64,000 bases of DNA from Pseudodesulfovibrio alkaliphilus. GTDB lineage: Bacteria > Desulfobacterota > Desulfovibrionia > Desulfovibrionales > Desulfovibrionaceae. How positions within the stretch are numbered: position 1 is the stretch's first letter; each line of letters starts with the position of its first letter. Shown here piece by piece: positions 8,505-18,009 of this stretch. A program made the translations under genes and the position numbers. The notes below the pieces were generated by a model. That model worked only from the letters and a program-made list of their open reading frames with translations. It searched no databases and was not told the origin of the DNA. The DNA is taken from NCBI RefSeq assembly GCF_009729555.1, contig NZ_WODC01000007.1, forward strand, positions 1 through 64,000, given 5' to 3'.

Positions 8505-9734
8505 ATGAGATTCGAGACGTTTGTCGCGCTGAGATATCTGTTCGCCCTGCGCAGGCAGGCGTTTATATCCATCATTTCGCTTTTTGCCGTTTTCGGAGTG
8601 GCCATCGGGGTCGGTGCGCTCATCGTGGTCATTGGTGTGATGAACGGTTTTTCGACCGACCTGCGCGACAAGATTCTTGGCGTGAACGCCCACATCCTCG
8701 TCTCCTCCCTGCGGGGAGGCATCAAGGATTACCGCGAGATGGCCCATCAGGCCACCCAGGTTCCGGGCGTAATCGGCGTCACTCCCTTTGTGTATTCCGA
8801 GGTCATGCTCTCTACTCGCAACGGGGTCAAGGGCGTGGTTCTGCGCGGCATCGACCCTGACACTTCGGACTCGGTGCTCAGCCTTTCAAAAGACATGATC
8901 AGCGGCGGCATAGCCAATCTTGACGATTCGGCCGAGGTGCCGGGCATCATCATCGGTTCGGAGCTGGCCAACAGGCTCGGGCTGGCCCAGGGCTCGGAGG
9001 TGCATCTGCTGTCTCCTTCGGGCAGGGCCGGTGCGGCGGGTTTCACACCCAAGGTCAGGCCCTTTGTGGTGGCCGGAATCTTCAGGACAGGGATGTTCGA
9101 GTACGACTCGTCCCTTGGGTACGTGACCATTCCCGCAGCGCGCCAATTGCTCGGCTTCAAGGACGATGTGGTCTCGGGGCTCGAGGTCAGCGTCAACGAT
9201 GTTTACAACGTGGAGACCGTCTCCGCGTTACTGCGCGACCGCATCGGGTCTTTTACGGTTCATGTGCGCCACTGGCAGGAGATGAACGCCAATCTCTTCG
9301 CCGCCCTGGAGCTGGAGAAGACCGCCATGTTCATCATTCTGGCCATGATCGTTCTCGTCGGTTCCTTCAGCATTGTCACGACATTGGTCATGCTGGTGAT
9401 TCAGAAAACCAAGGATATTGCGGTGCTGATGTCTCTCGGCGCAGATGTTTCCAGCATCAGGCGCATTTTCATGCTGCAGGGGACGTTCATCGGACTGGCA
9501 GGAACGGTACTCGGCTTTCTCATTGGTGTGCCGGTGAGCATGTTGCTCAAGGAGTACCAGTTCATCAAGCTGCCGAGCAATGTCTACCCCGTGGACTATC
9601 TGCCGGTTCGGCTTGAGGCGCTTGACCTCGCGGCCATCGGTCTGGCGGCGTTCCTTTTGTGTTTTCTGGCGACCATTTACCCGGCGAGACGGGCTGCCGC
9701 CCTGAACCCGAGCGATGCCTTGCGTTATGAGTAA
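8505..9734 (+). CDS. lolC: Lipoprotein-releasing ABC transporter permease LolC/LolE
   Basis: Inner-membrane subunit of the LolCDE transporter, which extracts lipoproteins for delivery to the outer membrane. The 409-residue protein has the family layout: a cytoplasmic start FVALRYLFALRR, membrane helix 1 (about 22-46), a large periplasmic domain, then three helices near the C-terminus (about 270-300, 320-345 and 370-395), ending SDALRYE. There is a single permease gene here, so the transporter is probably a homodimer of a LolC/E hybrid (LolF-like) with LolD; this is inference from the absence of a second copy. It overlaps lolD by 8 bases. Confidence 0.92.
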   Translation: MRFETFVALRYLFALRRQAFISIISLFAVFGVAIGVGALIVVIGVMNGFSTDLRDKILGVNAHILVSSLRGGIKDYREMAHQATQVPGVIGVTPFVYSEVMLSTRNGVKGVVLRGIDPDTSDSVLSLSKDMISGGIANLDDSAEVPGIIIGSELANRLGLAQGSEVHLLSPSGRAGAAGFTPKVRPFVVAGIFRTGMFEYDSSLGYVTIPAARQLLGFKDDVVSGLEVSVNDVYNVETVSALLRDRIGSFTVHVRHWQEMNANLFAALELEKTAMFIILAMIVLVGSFSIVTTLVMLVIQKTKDIAVLMSLGADVSSIRRIFMLQGTFIGLAGTVLGFLIGVPVSMLLKEYQFIKLPSNVYPVDYLPVRLEALDLAAIGLAAFLLCFLATIYPARRAAALNPSDALRYE

Positions 9735-10410
9735 AGAGGCTATATACCGATTGATTGCCGTGGATAAGGAATTTGAAGGGCCTTCGGAAACGGTGAAAGT
9801 GCTCAAGAATGTCGACCTGAACATCGCCCAGGGAGAATCCTTGGCCATTCTCGGGTCGTCTGGCTCGGGAAAGACCACTCTTTTGCACCTTCTCGGAACG
9901 CTGGACACGGCAACCTCGGGCAAGATATTTCTCGACGACGTTGATCTTAGCACTCTGGGTGGCAGACAGCGTGCGCGGCTGCGTAACCGCGACATTGGGT
10001 TCGTGTTTCAGTTCCACCATCTGCTTCCGGAGTTCACGACCCTCGAGAATGTGGCCATGCCTGCCTTCATCGCGGGCAAGGGGCGGAGCGAGGGTATCAG
10101 GATGGCGGCCGAGACCTTGGAAATGGTCGGTCTCGGACACCGGGCGCAGCATAAGGTGACGACCCTGTCGGGAGGCGAGCGCCAGCGGGCGGCCATTGCC
10201 AGGGCGATTCTCCTTAAGCCGAGCGTATTGCTGGCTGACGAGCCCACTGGCAACCTTGACGAGGAGAACGGCTCCAGGATCGGGGAGCTTCTCGTTGCAT
10301 TGAATGAAGAGTTGGGTATGACTTTTGTTGTCGTGACGCATAACCCGGCCCTGGCCGGGATGATGCACAGGCGGCTGGAATTGCGCTCAGGAGAATTGTA
10401 TGCTCATTAG
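9727..10410 (+). CDS. lolD: Lipoprotein-releasing ABC transporter ATPase
   Basis: ATPase of the Lol export system. The 227-residue protein has Walker A GSSGSGKTT (43-51), the Q-loop FQFHHLLPEFT near 95-104, the ABC signature LSGGERQ (147-153), Walker B VLLADEPTG (167-175) and the switch His in VVTH (about 204). The start ATG 9727 lies inside the last codons of lolC, and the 3' end overlaps bamA by 11 bases, so lolC-lolD-bamA are tightly coupled. Upstream alternative starts would only extend into lolC. Confidence 0.95.
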   Translation: MSKEAIYRLIAVDKEFEGPSETVKVLKNVDLNIAQGESLAILGSSGSGKTTLLHLLGTLDTATSGKIFLDDVDLSTLGGRQRARLRNRDIGFVFQFHHLLPEFTTLENVAMPAFIAGKGRSEGIRMAAETLEMVGLGHRAQHKVTTLSGGERQRAAIARAILLKPSVLLADEPTGNLDEENGSRIGELLVALNEELGMTFVVVTHNPALAGMMHRRLELRSGELYAH

Positions 10411-13111
10411 TCGCGCTCGCATGATGGCGATCCTGGTCTTGGTTACACTTTTGCTCGTCCACGCTGGCATTGCTCGTGCGCAGAGTGTCGCCGGGGATGT
10501 CAGGGTCGCTGTTTTGCCTTTTGTCATCAACGCAGGTGACGAGTTCTCCTATCTCAAGGACAGTCTGCCGGAACTCCTGGCTGATCGATTGCGCGATGTG
10601 GGTTTCGATGTGGTGGCTGGAACTGAGGTCAGGAACGTACTTCATGACAAGAATATCACCTCGGTGACAACAACCACGGCACGTGAGGTGGCCATGCTTA
10701 CCGGGGCTGGTTTCGCGGTCTTCGGCGCCATGAACCAGATCGGAAATGCCATTTCGCTGGATTCACGGCTCGTGGATGCCTACGGCAGTGATGGCGGAAA
10801 ATCGATCTCCGTGACCAAGGACGGGCTCATCAATTTGTTGCCGGCCGTTGACGATCTGGTGGCTCGTATGCGGGTGGACCTGCTCAAGCTCGAAGTTGTT
10901 GCCGAGGTGGACGTCGAGGGAACCAAGGTGCTGGACAAGGACGTGGTTCTCATGCGCCTCACCATCCAAAGAGGCGACATGCTCACGGCGAAGGCCGCCA
11001 ACACTGCGTTGAAGAATATTTATGATCTCGGATATTTCGATGATGTCAGAGTGCGCATCGATGATGTGCCCGAGGGCAAGCGCGTGGTTTTTGTCGTTGT
11101 GGAGAAGCCGCGCATCCAGGCATTGGGCGTCCGTGGTTCAGACGCTATCAAGTCCGGGGACATTCTGGAAGCCGTGTCCACCAAGAAGGGGGGCCTGGTC
11201 AACCCCAAGGTGCTGGCCGACGACATCCGCGTCATTCGGGAAATGTACCGCAAGGACGGCTACTACAAGGCCAAGGTGTCCCATGAAATCGAGGACGCCG
11301 GGAGCGGCGTCGCCCGCCTGACGTTCGTCGTGGACGAAGGCCCCAAGCTGTACATCACCGATGTGGTCATCGACGGGGCCAAGCAGCTCGATCCCTCTGA
11401 CATCAAGGGGGTGTTGGCTCTCAAGGAGCGCGGAATGTTCTCCTGGATAACCAATACCGGCGTGCTCAAGGAAGAACTTTTGGACCGCGATGCCGCCGCC
11501 ATTGAGGCGTATTACAACAGCAAGGGCTTTATCGAGGTCCGTGTGGGCAGGCCCGAGGTGGACATCAAGGATAACGGCATCACCGTCACCTATCAGGTTT
11601 GGGAAGGCAATCGCTACAAGATGGGCGATACCATCTTCAAGGGGGATCTCATTGAGGACCCGAGCAAGCTCGCTGAAATTACCGACATCGGCAAACTCAA
11701 GGACAAAGATGAATACTTCGATCGTTCCCTGCTCAAGGGAGATGTCGATAAGCTGACGACGTATTACAATGATTACGGATATGCCTATACGGATGTGAAG
11801 GTGAACCTCAGGGACAATCCCGAAACCCAGATTGTCGATGTGGTCTACACCATCTCCAAACATCAGCGGGTGCATATCCGCCGTGTGCTCATTGAAGGCA
11901 ATACCGTCACCCGTGATAACGTCATACTGCGTGACATGCGGCTTGCCGATGGCGACATGTTCAGCGGCGAGAAGCTCAAGCGCTCCCACGAGCGACTGAC
12001 CAATCTCGGATATTTCGAGAGAGTGGATATTTCGCCGGTTCCCACGGGTAACCCGGAAGAGATGGACCTTGTCGTCAAGGTCAAGGACAAACCCACTGGT
12101 CGTATCGGCGGCGGTATCGGCTATTCCACCTATGACAATGTTTACCTCGCGGCCCAGGTTTCCGAGTCAAACCTCTTCGGCAAGGGATACCTGCTTTCCC
12201 TCAACGGCGCATTCAGTGGCCGGAAGACCGTCTATACCTTGACCTTCCGCAATCCCAATCTCAATGATTCCGAGGTGGGCATGACTCTTGAGGCCCACAA
12301 ACGCGACGAGGAATACAACACCTACACCAAGCGTTCGGTGGGAGGTGTCGCAAGTTTCGACTATCCCATCGGCGAATACACCACAGTGGCTTGGGACTAT
12401 ACAGCAGAGTATTATGTGCTGTCAGACATCAGCAGCGATGCGTCCCAGTCGGTCAGGGACGACGAGGGTTCTCATTTCCTCAGCAAGCTGGGTGTCGGCA
12501 TCAGCCGCGATACACGTGACAATTTCATGTTCACCACCAGCGGCACGGTCACGACTCTCGGCGTAGCCTATGGCGGAGGGCCTCTCGGTGGAACAGATGA
12601 TTTTGTCAAATATACCGGGTCTTTCCAGTGGTACACTCCGGCTCTGGAAGAGGTCGTGTTCTTCTCCAAGGTATGGGGCGGCTACCTGCACCGGAATTTC
12701 GGCAACTCCGAAGTGCCGACGGACCAACGGTTCGAGCTTGGCGGCGTGGGTTCTGTTCGCGGTTATTCTTCCTATGCCATCTCGCCCCTTGACGGGAAGG
12801 ACGGCGAAGAGGGCGGCAACAAGGCGTTCTATGTGAATTTTGAGCTGAGGCGGCAATTGAGCAAGGAGTACGGTATCGGCTCTCTGCTTTTCTTTGATGC
12901 AGGCAACTCGTGGAAGGAGAGCGAGATGTTCTTTTCCTCGCCTGTTCGCAAGGGCACGGCTCCAACGCTGGGGCTCTACAAGAGTGTCGGCGCGGGTATC
13001 AACTGGTATTCGCCCATGGGGCCGATCGGCATTGTCTACGGGTACGGGCTGGACCGCCTTGGCGGCACTGGACGTCATAAGATCGAAATGCTAATGGGGC
13101 AACAATTCTAG
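10400..13111 (+). CDS. bamA: Outer membrane assembly factor BamA with extra N-terminal domain
   Basis: Inserts beta-barrel proteins into the outer membrane. The 903-residue precursor has a signal peptide (1-27, cleavage after ARA), then an extra domain of about 130 residues (VRVAVLPFVINAGDEFSYL onward, to about 160) that resembles the TolB-N/FlgO/CsgG type fold by eye, then five POTRA repeats (about 168-590, each with a GYF/GYY element), then the 16-strand barrel with VRGY near residue 787 and a C-terminal Phe (GQQF), the usual beta-signal. E. coli BamA is about 810 residues without the extra domain. The ATG overlaps lolD. Confidence 0.93.
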   Translation: MLISRARMMAILVLVTLLLVHAGIARAQSVAGDVRVAVLPFVINAGDEFSYLKDSLPELLADRLRDVGFDVVAGTEVRNVLHDKNITSVTTTTAREVAMLTGAGFAVFGAMNQIGNAISLDSRLVDAYGSDGGKSISVTKDGLINLLPAVDDLVARMRVDLLKLEVVAEVDVEGTKVLDKDVVLMRLTIQRGDMLTAKAANTALKNIYDLGYFDDVRVRIDDVPEGKRVVFVVVEKPRIQALGVRGSDAIKSGDILEAVSTKKGGLVNPKVLADDIRVIREMYRKDGYYKAKVSHEIEDAGSGVARLTFVVDEGPKLYITDVVIDGAKQLDPSDIKGVLALKERGMFSWITNTGVLKEELLDRDAAAIEAYYNSKGFIEVRVGRPEVDIKDNGITVTYQVWEGNRYKMGDTIFKGDLIEDPSKLAEITDIGKLKDKDEYFDRSLLKGDVDKLTTYYNDYGYAYTDVKVNLRDNPETQIVDVVYTISKHQRVHIRRVLIEGNTVTRDNVILRDMRLADGDMFSGEKLKRSHERLTNLGYFERVDISPVPTGNPEEMDLVVKVKDKPTGRIGGGIGYSTYDNVYLAAQVSESNLFGKGYLLSLNGAFSGRKTVYTLTFRNPNLNDSEVGMTLEAHKRDEEYNTYTKRSVGGVASFDYPIGEYTTVAWDYTAEYYVLSDISSDASQSVRDDEGSHFLSKLGVGISRDTRDNFMFTTSGTVTTLGVAYGGGPLGGTDDFVKYTGSFQWYTPALEEVVFFSKVWGGYLHRNFGNSEVPTDQRFELGGVGSVRGYSSYAISPLDGKDGEEGGNKAFYVNFELRRQLSKEYGIGSLLFFDAGNSWKESEMFFSSPVRKGTAPTLGLYKSVGAGINWYSPMGPIGIVYGYGLDRLGGTGRHKIEMLMGQQF

Positions 13112-13139
13112 ACAGCGCATTATTGCAAGGAGTCATCAT

Positions 13140-13661
13140 ATGAAAAAGGTTTTGTTTTTGGCCATTGCCTGTGTCCTTCTCTTTCACTCGGCGGCGTTCG
13201 CCGAGACCAAAATCGGCGTGTTCAACATGCAGGCGGTGATGGTCAATTGCGACTACGGTAAGGCCGTGGCTGCAAAATTGAAGGCGCAATTCGAGCCCCT
13301 TGAAAAGAGCCTTGAGAAAGAGGCCCAAGACATCCAGAGGCTCGAAGACGAACTGCGCAATCAGGACATGGCTCTTAAGTTGGATGCCAAGCAGGACAAG
13401 CAGCGCGAGTTTCGCCGCATCACCCGCGACTATCAGGACAGTGTGGCCGCGTATCGCCAGAAGATGCAGGCTGCACAGCAGGAACTCGGCCAGCCAGTGC
13501 TCGAGAAAATCATCAAAGTCATGGCTGAATACGCGAGGGCCAACAATTACACCGCCATTTTTGAAATGGGCTCCAGCGGCGTTTCCTATGTCGCCGAAGG
13601 CGTTGACATCACCGACAACCTCGTCGAAGAGCTCAATAAGCTGAAAAAAGCCGGAAAATAA
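13140..13661 (+). CDS. skp: Periplasmic chaperone Skp/OmpH
   Basis: Holds unfolded outer-membrane proteins during transit to BamA. The 173-residue precursor has a signal peptide (1-21, AFA cleavage) followed by [11 protein letters not shown], the conserved strand of the body domain, then a long charged coiled coil (about 45-120: [18 protein letters not shown] and so on) forming the tentacles, then a return to the beta body ([22 protein letters not shown]). AAGGAG lies seven bases before ATG. It sits between bamA and lpxD as in many Gram-negative genomes. Confidence 0.93.
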   Translation: MKKVLFLAIACVLLFHSAAFAETKIGVFNMQAVMVNCDYGKAVAAKLKAQFEPLEKSLEKEAQDIQRLEDELRNQDMALKLDAKQDKQREFRRITRDYQDSVAAYRQKMQAAQQELGQPVLEKIIKVMAEYARANNYTAIFEMGSSGVSYVAEGVDITDNLVEELNKLKKAGK

Positions 13662-13666
13662 TCACG

Positions 13667-14719
13667 ATGAAGATCAAGTTGTCGGCCCTTGCCGAAAAAC
13701 TTGGCCTTGACCACACCGGGGACGATATGGAGATTGCCGGGGTGAATACCCTGGAAAAGGCGGGACCCGACGAAATCTCCTTTCTCGTCAACCCCAAGTA
13801 CGCGCATTTGCTGGATTCGACCCGGGCCGGATGTGTTCTCACCTCCGGCCCGTATGCCGATCGGGTTGCCCGTGCGCTGGTCAGCGCCAACGTCTACATG
13901 GACTTGGCCAAGGTGGTGAATGTCTTTGCTGTTCCCCAGGGATGCCTGTCCGGTGGCAGCGAGTTTGCCTTTATTCATCACGAGGCCCGTGTCGATGCTT
14001 CGGCCACTGTCTATCCCTTCGCCTTTATCGGGGCCGGGGCCATTGTCGGTGCCAACAGCATCATTTTTCCCGGCTGTTATGTGGGGGAGAACAGTGTTAT
14101 CGGCTCCGATTGCCAGCTCTATCCCAATGCCGTGGTCATGGGCGGAGTGATCCTTGGCGACAATGTTATCCTCCAGCCTGGGGCGGTGGTCGGCGGGGAT
14201 GGCTATGGGTACGCCCAAACACCTCTTGGACACATGAAAATCCCCCAGATCGGCATCGTGGAGGTTGAAGACAATGTTGAGATAGGTGCCAACTCGACCA
14301 TTGACAGGGCTGCACTGGACACCACGCGTATCGGCCGGGGTACAAAGATTGATAACCTCGTGCAGATCGGACACAACGTGCAGGTGGGGCAGAACTGCCT
14401 GATCATCGGCCAAGTTGGCATCGGGGGCAGCTCCCGTGTGGGCGACAACGTCATCCTTGCAGGACAGGTGGGCGTTGCCGACAATGCGGACATAGGCGAC
14501 GGAGCCATGATCGGGGCGCAGAGCGGTGTTTCCGGCAAGATCGAAGGGGGCAGCAGGTTGGCCGGGAGCCCGGTAATGCCTGCCACCACCTTCCTCAGGG
14601 CCGCTGGTTCGTGCATGCCCAGGCTGCCGGAACTCTTTCGACGCGTGAAGGCTCTGGAAAAGGAACTCAAGGCGGTCAGGAAGGCCGCCCCAAAGGGGAG
14701 CGACCATGAGCAGCAGTGA
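13667..14719 (+). CDS. lpxD: UDP-3-O-acylglucosamine N-acyltransferase
   Basis: Adds the N-linked acyl chain in lipid A synthesis, using acyl-ACP in the cytoplasm. The 350-residue protein has the N-terminal uridine-binding domain (1-95) and then a left-handed beta helix of hexapeptide repeats (about 105-310). The catalytic His is H236 in [12 protein letters not shown]. The gene starts five bases after skp, and its end overlaps fabZ by 14 bases. Length is typical. Confidence 0.96.
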   Translation: MKIKLSALAEKLGLDHTGDDMEIAGVNTLEKAGPDEISFLVNPKYAHLLDSTRAGCVLTSGPYADRVARALVSANVYMDLAKVVNVFAVPQGCLSGGSEFAFIHHEARVDASATVYPFAFIGAGAIVGANSIIFPGCYVGENSVIGSDCQLYPNAVVMGGVILGDNVILQPGAVVGGDGYGYAQTPLGHMKIPQIGIVEVEDNVEIGANSTIDRAALDTTRIGRGTKIDNLVQIGHNVQVGQNCLIIGQVGIGGSSRVGDNVILAGQVGVADNADIGDGAMIGAQSGVSGKIEGGSRLAGSPVMPATTFLRAAGSCMPRLPELFRRVKALEKELKAVRKAAPKGSDHEQQ

Positions 14720-15167
14720 ACACCTTCTGGACATCAGGCAGATAATGCAGATGCTGCCTCACCGCTACCCTTTCCTCCTGGTGGATCGGGTTTTGGAGTT
14801 CGAGCCCGGCGTCAGGCTCAAGGCGTACAAGAATGTCAGCATGAACGAGGCTTTTTTTCAGGGACATTTCCCTGGACTTCCGGTGATGCCCGGTGTGCTT
14901 ATCCTTGAGGCTCTGGCCCAGGCTGGCGGTGTCTTCGTCATGAGTACAGTGCGTGAACCCCTTGAGGACAAGGTGTTCCTTTTCACTGGCCTGAACAAGG
15001 TCAAGTTCCGCAAGCCGGTGGTTCCCGGTGACAGGCTGATGCTCAACGTCACCTATGAAAAGCACAAGATGAATATCTGGCGCATGCAGGGCGTAGCCGA
15101 GGTGGATGGTCATGTAGTGGCCCAAGGCGAGTTTTCTGCCGCTGTGGCCAAGAAAGGGGATATGTAG
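14706..15167 (+). CDS. fabZ: 3-hydroxyacyl-ACP dehydratase FabZ
   Basis: Dehydrates 3-hydroxyacyl-ACP in fatty acid synthesis, competing with lipid A synthesis for the same acyl-ACP pool. The 153-residue hotdog-fold protein has [12 protein letters not shown] (17-28), catalytic His54 in [11 protein letters not shown] and Glu68 in [17 protein letters not shown] lies upstream inside lpxD. The stop TAG shares its last base with the lpxA start. Confidence 0.96.
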   Translation: MSSSEHLLDIRQIMQMLPHRYPFLLVDRVLEFEPGVRLKAYKNVSMNEAFFQGHFPGLPVMPGVLILEALAQAGGVFVMSTVREPLEDKVFLFTGLNKVKFRKPVVPGDRLMLNVTYEKHKMNIWRMQGVAEVDGHVVAQGEFSAAVAKKGDM

Positions 15168-15979
15168 TGGCAACAGAGATTCATTCCACCGCGGTCATCG
15201 ACCCGTCTGCCCAGCTCGGCGTTGATGTTCATATCGGTCCATTTGTTGTGGTCGGTGCCGAGGCGAGAGTCGGTGACGGTTCGCTTCTTGAATCCCATGT
15301 GGTGATCAAGTCGTTCACCGAACTTGGCAGCGGCAATCATGTCCACCCCCATGCAGTCATTGGCGGTGAGCCTCAACACACGGCCTACAAGGGCGAGAAG
15401 ACCTATACCCGAATTGGTGACAACAACAGGATTCGCGAATGCGTCACCATCCACCGGGGTACGGTCCAAGGCGAAGGCGAGACTCGCATCGGGTCCAACT
15501 GCATGTTCATGGCCTATGCACACATCGCGCACGACTGCGTCATCGGCGACAACGTCATCATGGCCAATGCCGTAAATCTGGCCGGGCATGTCGTGTTGGG
15601 CCGCAACGTGATCATCAGCGGTCTCTCCGCAGTACAGCAATTCATCCGTATAGGTGAGTACGCCTTTTTGGGCGGCGCCAGCGGATACAAGCTCGACGTG
15701 CCTCCTTTCATGCTGGCCCATGGCGTTCGCGGTATGCTCTTTGGACCCAATCTCATCGGTCTGCGCCGCAACGGCTTTGATGCGGCAGCCTGCAAAGGAT
15801 TGAAGAAGGCATACAAGATCATATTCCGATCGGGTCTCACCCGTGAACAGGGGCTGGCCCAGGTGGAGCGCGAGATTGTCGGCATTCCCCAGGTGGACCG
15901 GCTGGTGGCCTTCATCCGCGAGAGCAAGAATGGTGTGACCCCTGACCACAAACAGCGCAACTGCCACGAGGAGCCGTAA
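15167..15979 (+). CDS. lpxA: UDP-N-acetylglucosamine O-acyltransferase
   Basis: First step of lipid A synthesis: transfers 3-hydroxyacyl from ACP to UDP-GlcNAc. The 270-residue protein shows hexapeptide repeats over residues 10-185 and the catalytic His122 in MAYAHIAHDCVIGDN, then a helical C-terminal domain. It starts with GTG whose first base is the last base of the fabZ stop, so the start is dictated by the overlap. Length is typical. Confidence 0.96.
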   Translation: MATEIHSTAVIDPSAQLGVDVHIGPFVVVGAEARVGDGSLLESHVVIKSFTELGSGNHVHPHAVIGGEPQHTAYKGEKTYTRIGDNNRIRECVTIHRGTVQGEGETRIGSNCMFMAYAHIAHDCVIGDNVIMANAVNLAGHVVLGRNVIISGLSAVQQFIRIGEYAFLGGASGYKLDVPPFMLAHGVRGMLFGPNLIGLRRNGFDAAACKGLKKAYKIIFRSGLTREQGLAQVEREIVGIPQVDRLVAFIRESKNGVTPDHKQRNCHEEP

Positions 15980-15988
15980 GCCGTCGCC

Positions 15989-16822
15989 ATGAGCGAAGCC
16001 ATTTCCACCATCGGATTGATTGCCGGCGGGCGTCAGTTTCCCTTGCTGGTGGCCCAGGGTGTCAAGGCGCATGGGTGTCGTTTGGTGGTGGCCGGATTCA
16101 CCGGCCATACCAATATGGAGGTGGCCGCCCATGCGGATGTCTGGCGCGAACTCAAGCTTGGAAAACTCGGAAAGCTCATCGACTATTTCCGCGAGCACGG
16201 GGTGCAGCGGGTAATCATGGCCGGAACCATCGACAAGCCCAAGGTCATGGACATTCGCCATCTGGATATGCGCGCGGTGAAGCTTCTCTTCAGTCAGAAG
16301 GGCAAGGGCGATTCGGCCATTCTTGGCGCATTGGCTCGAGAACTGGAGCGCGAAGGAATGCCCGTGATTCCTGCCCATGAATATCTGCCGGATTTGCTCA
16401 CCCCCACAGGGGTCATGACCCGGCGCGAACCAGACGGAAGGGAGTGGGAAGATCTGCGCTTTGGATGGCGGATCGCCAAGGAACTCGGCCGGATGGATAT
16501 AGGCCAGTGCCTCGTGCTTCGCGAGGGGATCATCTCTGCCGTCGAAGCGCTGGAGGGCACGGATCAAGCCATTGCCCGGGGGTGCGCCTTGGGCGGTCCC
16601 GGGTGCGTGATCGTCAAGATATTCAAACCCGGCCAGCAGGAACAGGTGGATCTGCCCAGCCTCGGTCTCGACACCGTTCGCATCATGGCCGAGGGAAGCG
16701 CTTCCTGCCTTGGTATTGAAGGGGGCAAAAGTCTTTTTTTCGACCGTGAAGCGGCGGTGGCCCTGGCCGACAAGGCCGGAATCGCCATAGTCGGACTCTC
16801 CTCGGATCAATTCCACGAATGA
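15989..16822 (+). CDS. lpxI: UDP-2,3-diacylglucosamine pyrophosphatase LpxI
   Basis: Cleaves UDP-2,3-diacylglucosamine to lipid X, the step done by LpxH in E. coli. The 277-residue protein fits the LpxI (DUF1009) family: N-terminal GLIAGGRQFPLLVAQG, the central GTIDKPK, and the C-terminal GIEGGKSLFFDREAAV. It ends the lysS-lol-bam-lpx run. It is a cytoplasmic, peripheral-membrane enzyme. The presence of lpxI rather than lpxH is usual for sulfate reducers and alphaproteobacteria. Confidence 0.93.
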   Translation: MSEAISTIGLIAGGRQFPLLVAQGVKAHGCRLVVAGFTGHTNMEVAAHADVWRELKLGKLGKLIDYFREHGVQRVIMAGTIDKPKVMDIRHLDMRAVKLLFSQKGKGDSAILGALARELEREGMPVIPAHEYLPDLLTPTGVMTRREPDGREWEDLRFGWRIAKELGRMDIGQCLVLREGIISAVEALEGTDQAIARGCALGGPGCVIVKIFKPGQQEQVDLPSLGLDTVRIMAEGSASCLGIEGGKSLFFDREAAVALADKAGIAIVGLSSDQFHE

Positions 16823-17000
16823 TTTGATCGTTCTTCCACAAGGCGGTGGGGAGGGCGATGATGGTCCTTTCCAGTCCGCGTTTCGCTTCCATGAACCACG
16901 TCAAGAGATTTGACCGCCTTGGTCGGTCTGCCGGAAAGGGCAATGCCCCCCGGCCGATCAGATATCGGGATTTCTTGCAATGACCGGCATGTTGTGCCAT
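16683..17000 (-). CDS. Doubtful small ORF, antisense to the lpxI end
   Basis: A 105-residue frame begins at ATG 17000 behind a good ribosome binding site (GAGGAG, then AAAAA, then ATG). The first 60 residues lie in the lpxI-DUF89 gap and contain no recognisable domain; the last 45 are antisense to lpxI and look like shadow sequence. It might be a degraded gene or chance. No neighbour supports it. Confidence 0.2.
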   Translation of the reverse strand: MAQHAGHCKKSRYLIGRGALPFPADRPRRSNLLTWFMEAKRGLERTIIALPTALWKNDQIIRGIDPRRVRLWRFRPCRPGPPPLHGRKKDFCPLQYQGRKRFPRP

Positions 17001-17088
17001 TTTTTCTCCTCAACGTGTTGGAATCATGAGCATCGAATTCCAGACCGTCTGGATGTCGGGACCGTGATCGCAGTACCGGAAATGGACG

Positions 17089-18009
17089 ATGAATACAGCG
17101 ACAGCATGCCTTGAGTGCTTCGGGCGCATGGCGCAACGCGAGGCGCGGCTAGCTCTGCCGGATGATGAGGCGGGCCGCCGACGTATCGCCGAGGCGTGGG
17201 AGGATCGACTGGCCGGGCTGGATCTGAACGTGCCGCCGCCGGTCATTGCCAGACATCTGGCGGACACCGTGGCCGAGGTCGTGGTTGAACTGGGCGGTTG
17301 TCCGGCGGATTACTATCTCGACGACAAACGCAGGGATAACCAGGCCGCGTTACGGCTGCTGCCCGGTCTTCAGGCGCGTCTCGACGCCGAGGCAGCGAAA
17401 CCGGGCGGCCATCCGCTTGCCCTGGCACTGGAACTGGCCATTATCGGCAATTGCATGGACCGGGGCGTTGACCTCAATCTCGATTGGGAGTCGGAATTGG
17501 ATGCGTTGGACCGATGCGTCGATCCCGCCATTCTCGCCCGGTTCAGTGCCGAGACCCTTACGGGAGCCAGGGTGATGGTGCTTGGCGACAACGCGGGAGA
17601 AATTGTCCTGGACACGCTGTTGGTTCGGCAACTGCTTGCCCGAGGCTGCGACGTGACCTATGCGGTGCGCTCGCGACCCATCCTCAACGATGCGACACTG
17701 GACGATGCGGCAGAGGTTGGCATGACCCGTCTGTGCCGGGTGACGGAAAGCGGCGTGGATACGCCGGGCACAGTGCTCGACAGGTGCTCGCCTGGATTTC
17801 TCCGGCTTTTGCGTGATGCCGATGTCGTTTTGTCCAAGGGGCAGGGTAACTTCGAGGCGCTTCAGGGCTCCATGGATGGCGTCTACTGCGCCTTTAAGGT
17901 CAAATGCGAACGGGTTGCGGCGGAAACCGGGCTGCGGCTCGGCGCTTCCGCATTGATTCGTCTTGAGGGCGCTGACCGCCGCGGTGTTGCCGGAAGGTGG
18001 CGTTCATGA
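17089..18009 (+). CDS. DUF89 / ARMT1-like damage-control phosphatase
   Basis: The 306-residue protein belongs to the metal-dependent DUF89 phosphatases, proposed to remove damaged phosphometabolites. The N-terminus has the C-x2-C pair (CLECF) of subfamily I; the metal site lies in LGDNAGEIVLDTLL (about 164-177), with later family motifs YAVRSRPILNDAT and VLSKGQGNFEAL. It should be cytoplasmic. The stop TGA overlaps the ATG of the AsmA gene (ATGA), so the two are co-translated. The physiological substrate is unknown. Confidence 0.85.
   Translation: MNTATACLECFGRMAQREARLALPDDEAGRRRIAEAWEDRLAGLDLNVPPPVIARHLADTVAEVVVELGGCPADYYLDDKRRDNQAALRLLPGLQARLDAEAAKPGGHPLALALELAIIGNCMDRGVDLNLDWESELDALDRCVDPAILARFSAETLTGARVMVLGDNAGEIVLDTLLVRQLLARGCDVTYAVRSRPILNDATLDDAAEVGMTRLCRVTESGVDTPGTVLDRCSPGFLRLLRDADVVLSKGQGNFEALQGSMDGVYCAFKVKCERVAAETGLRLGASALIRLEGADRRGVAGRWRS

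Noticed and set aside
15110-16816. 568-codon open frame on the minus strand opposite lpxA and lpxI
   Set aside because: It is antisense to two well-recognised genes; long antisense frames are common in high-GC DNA. No ribosome binding site or domain seen.
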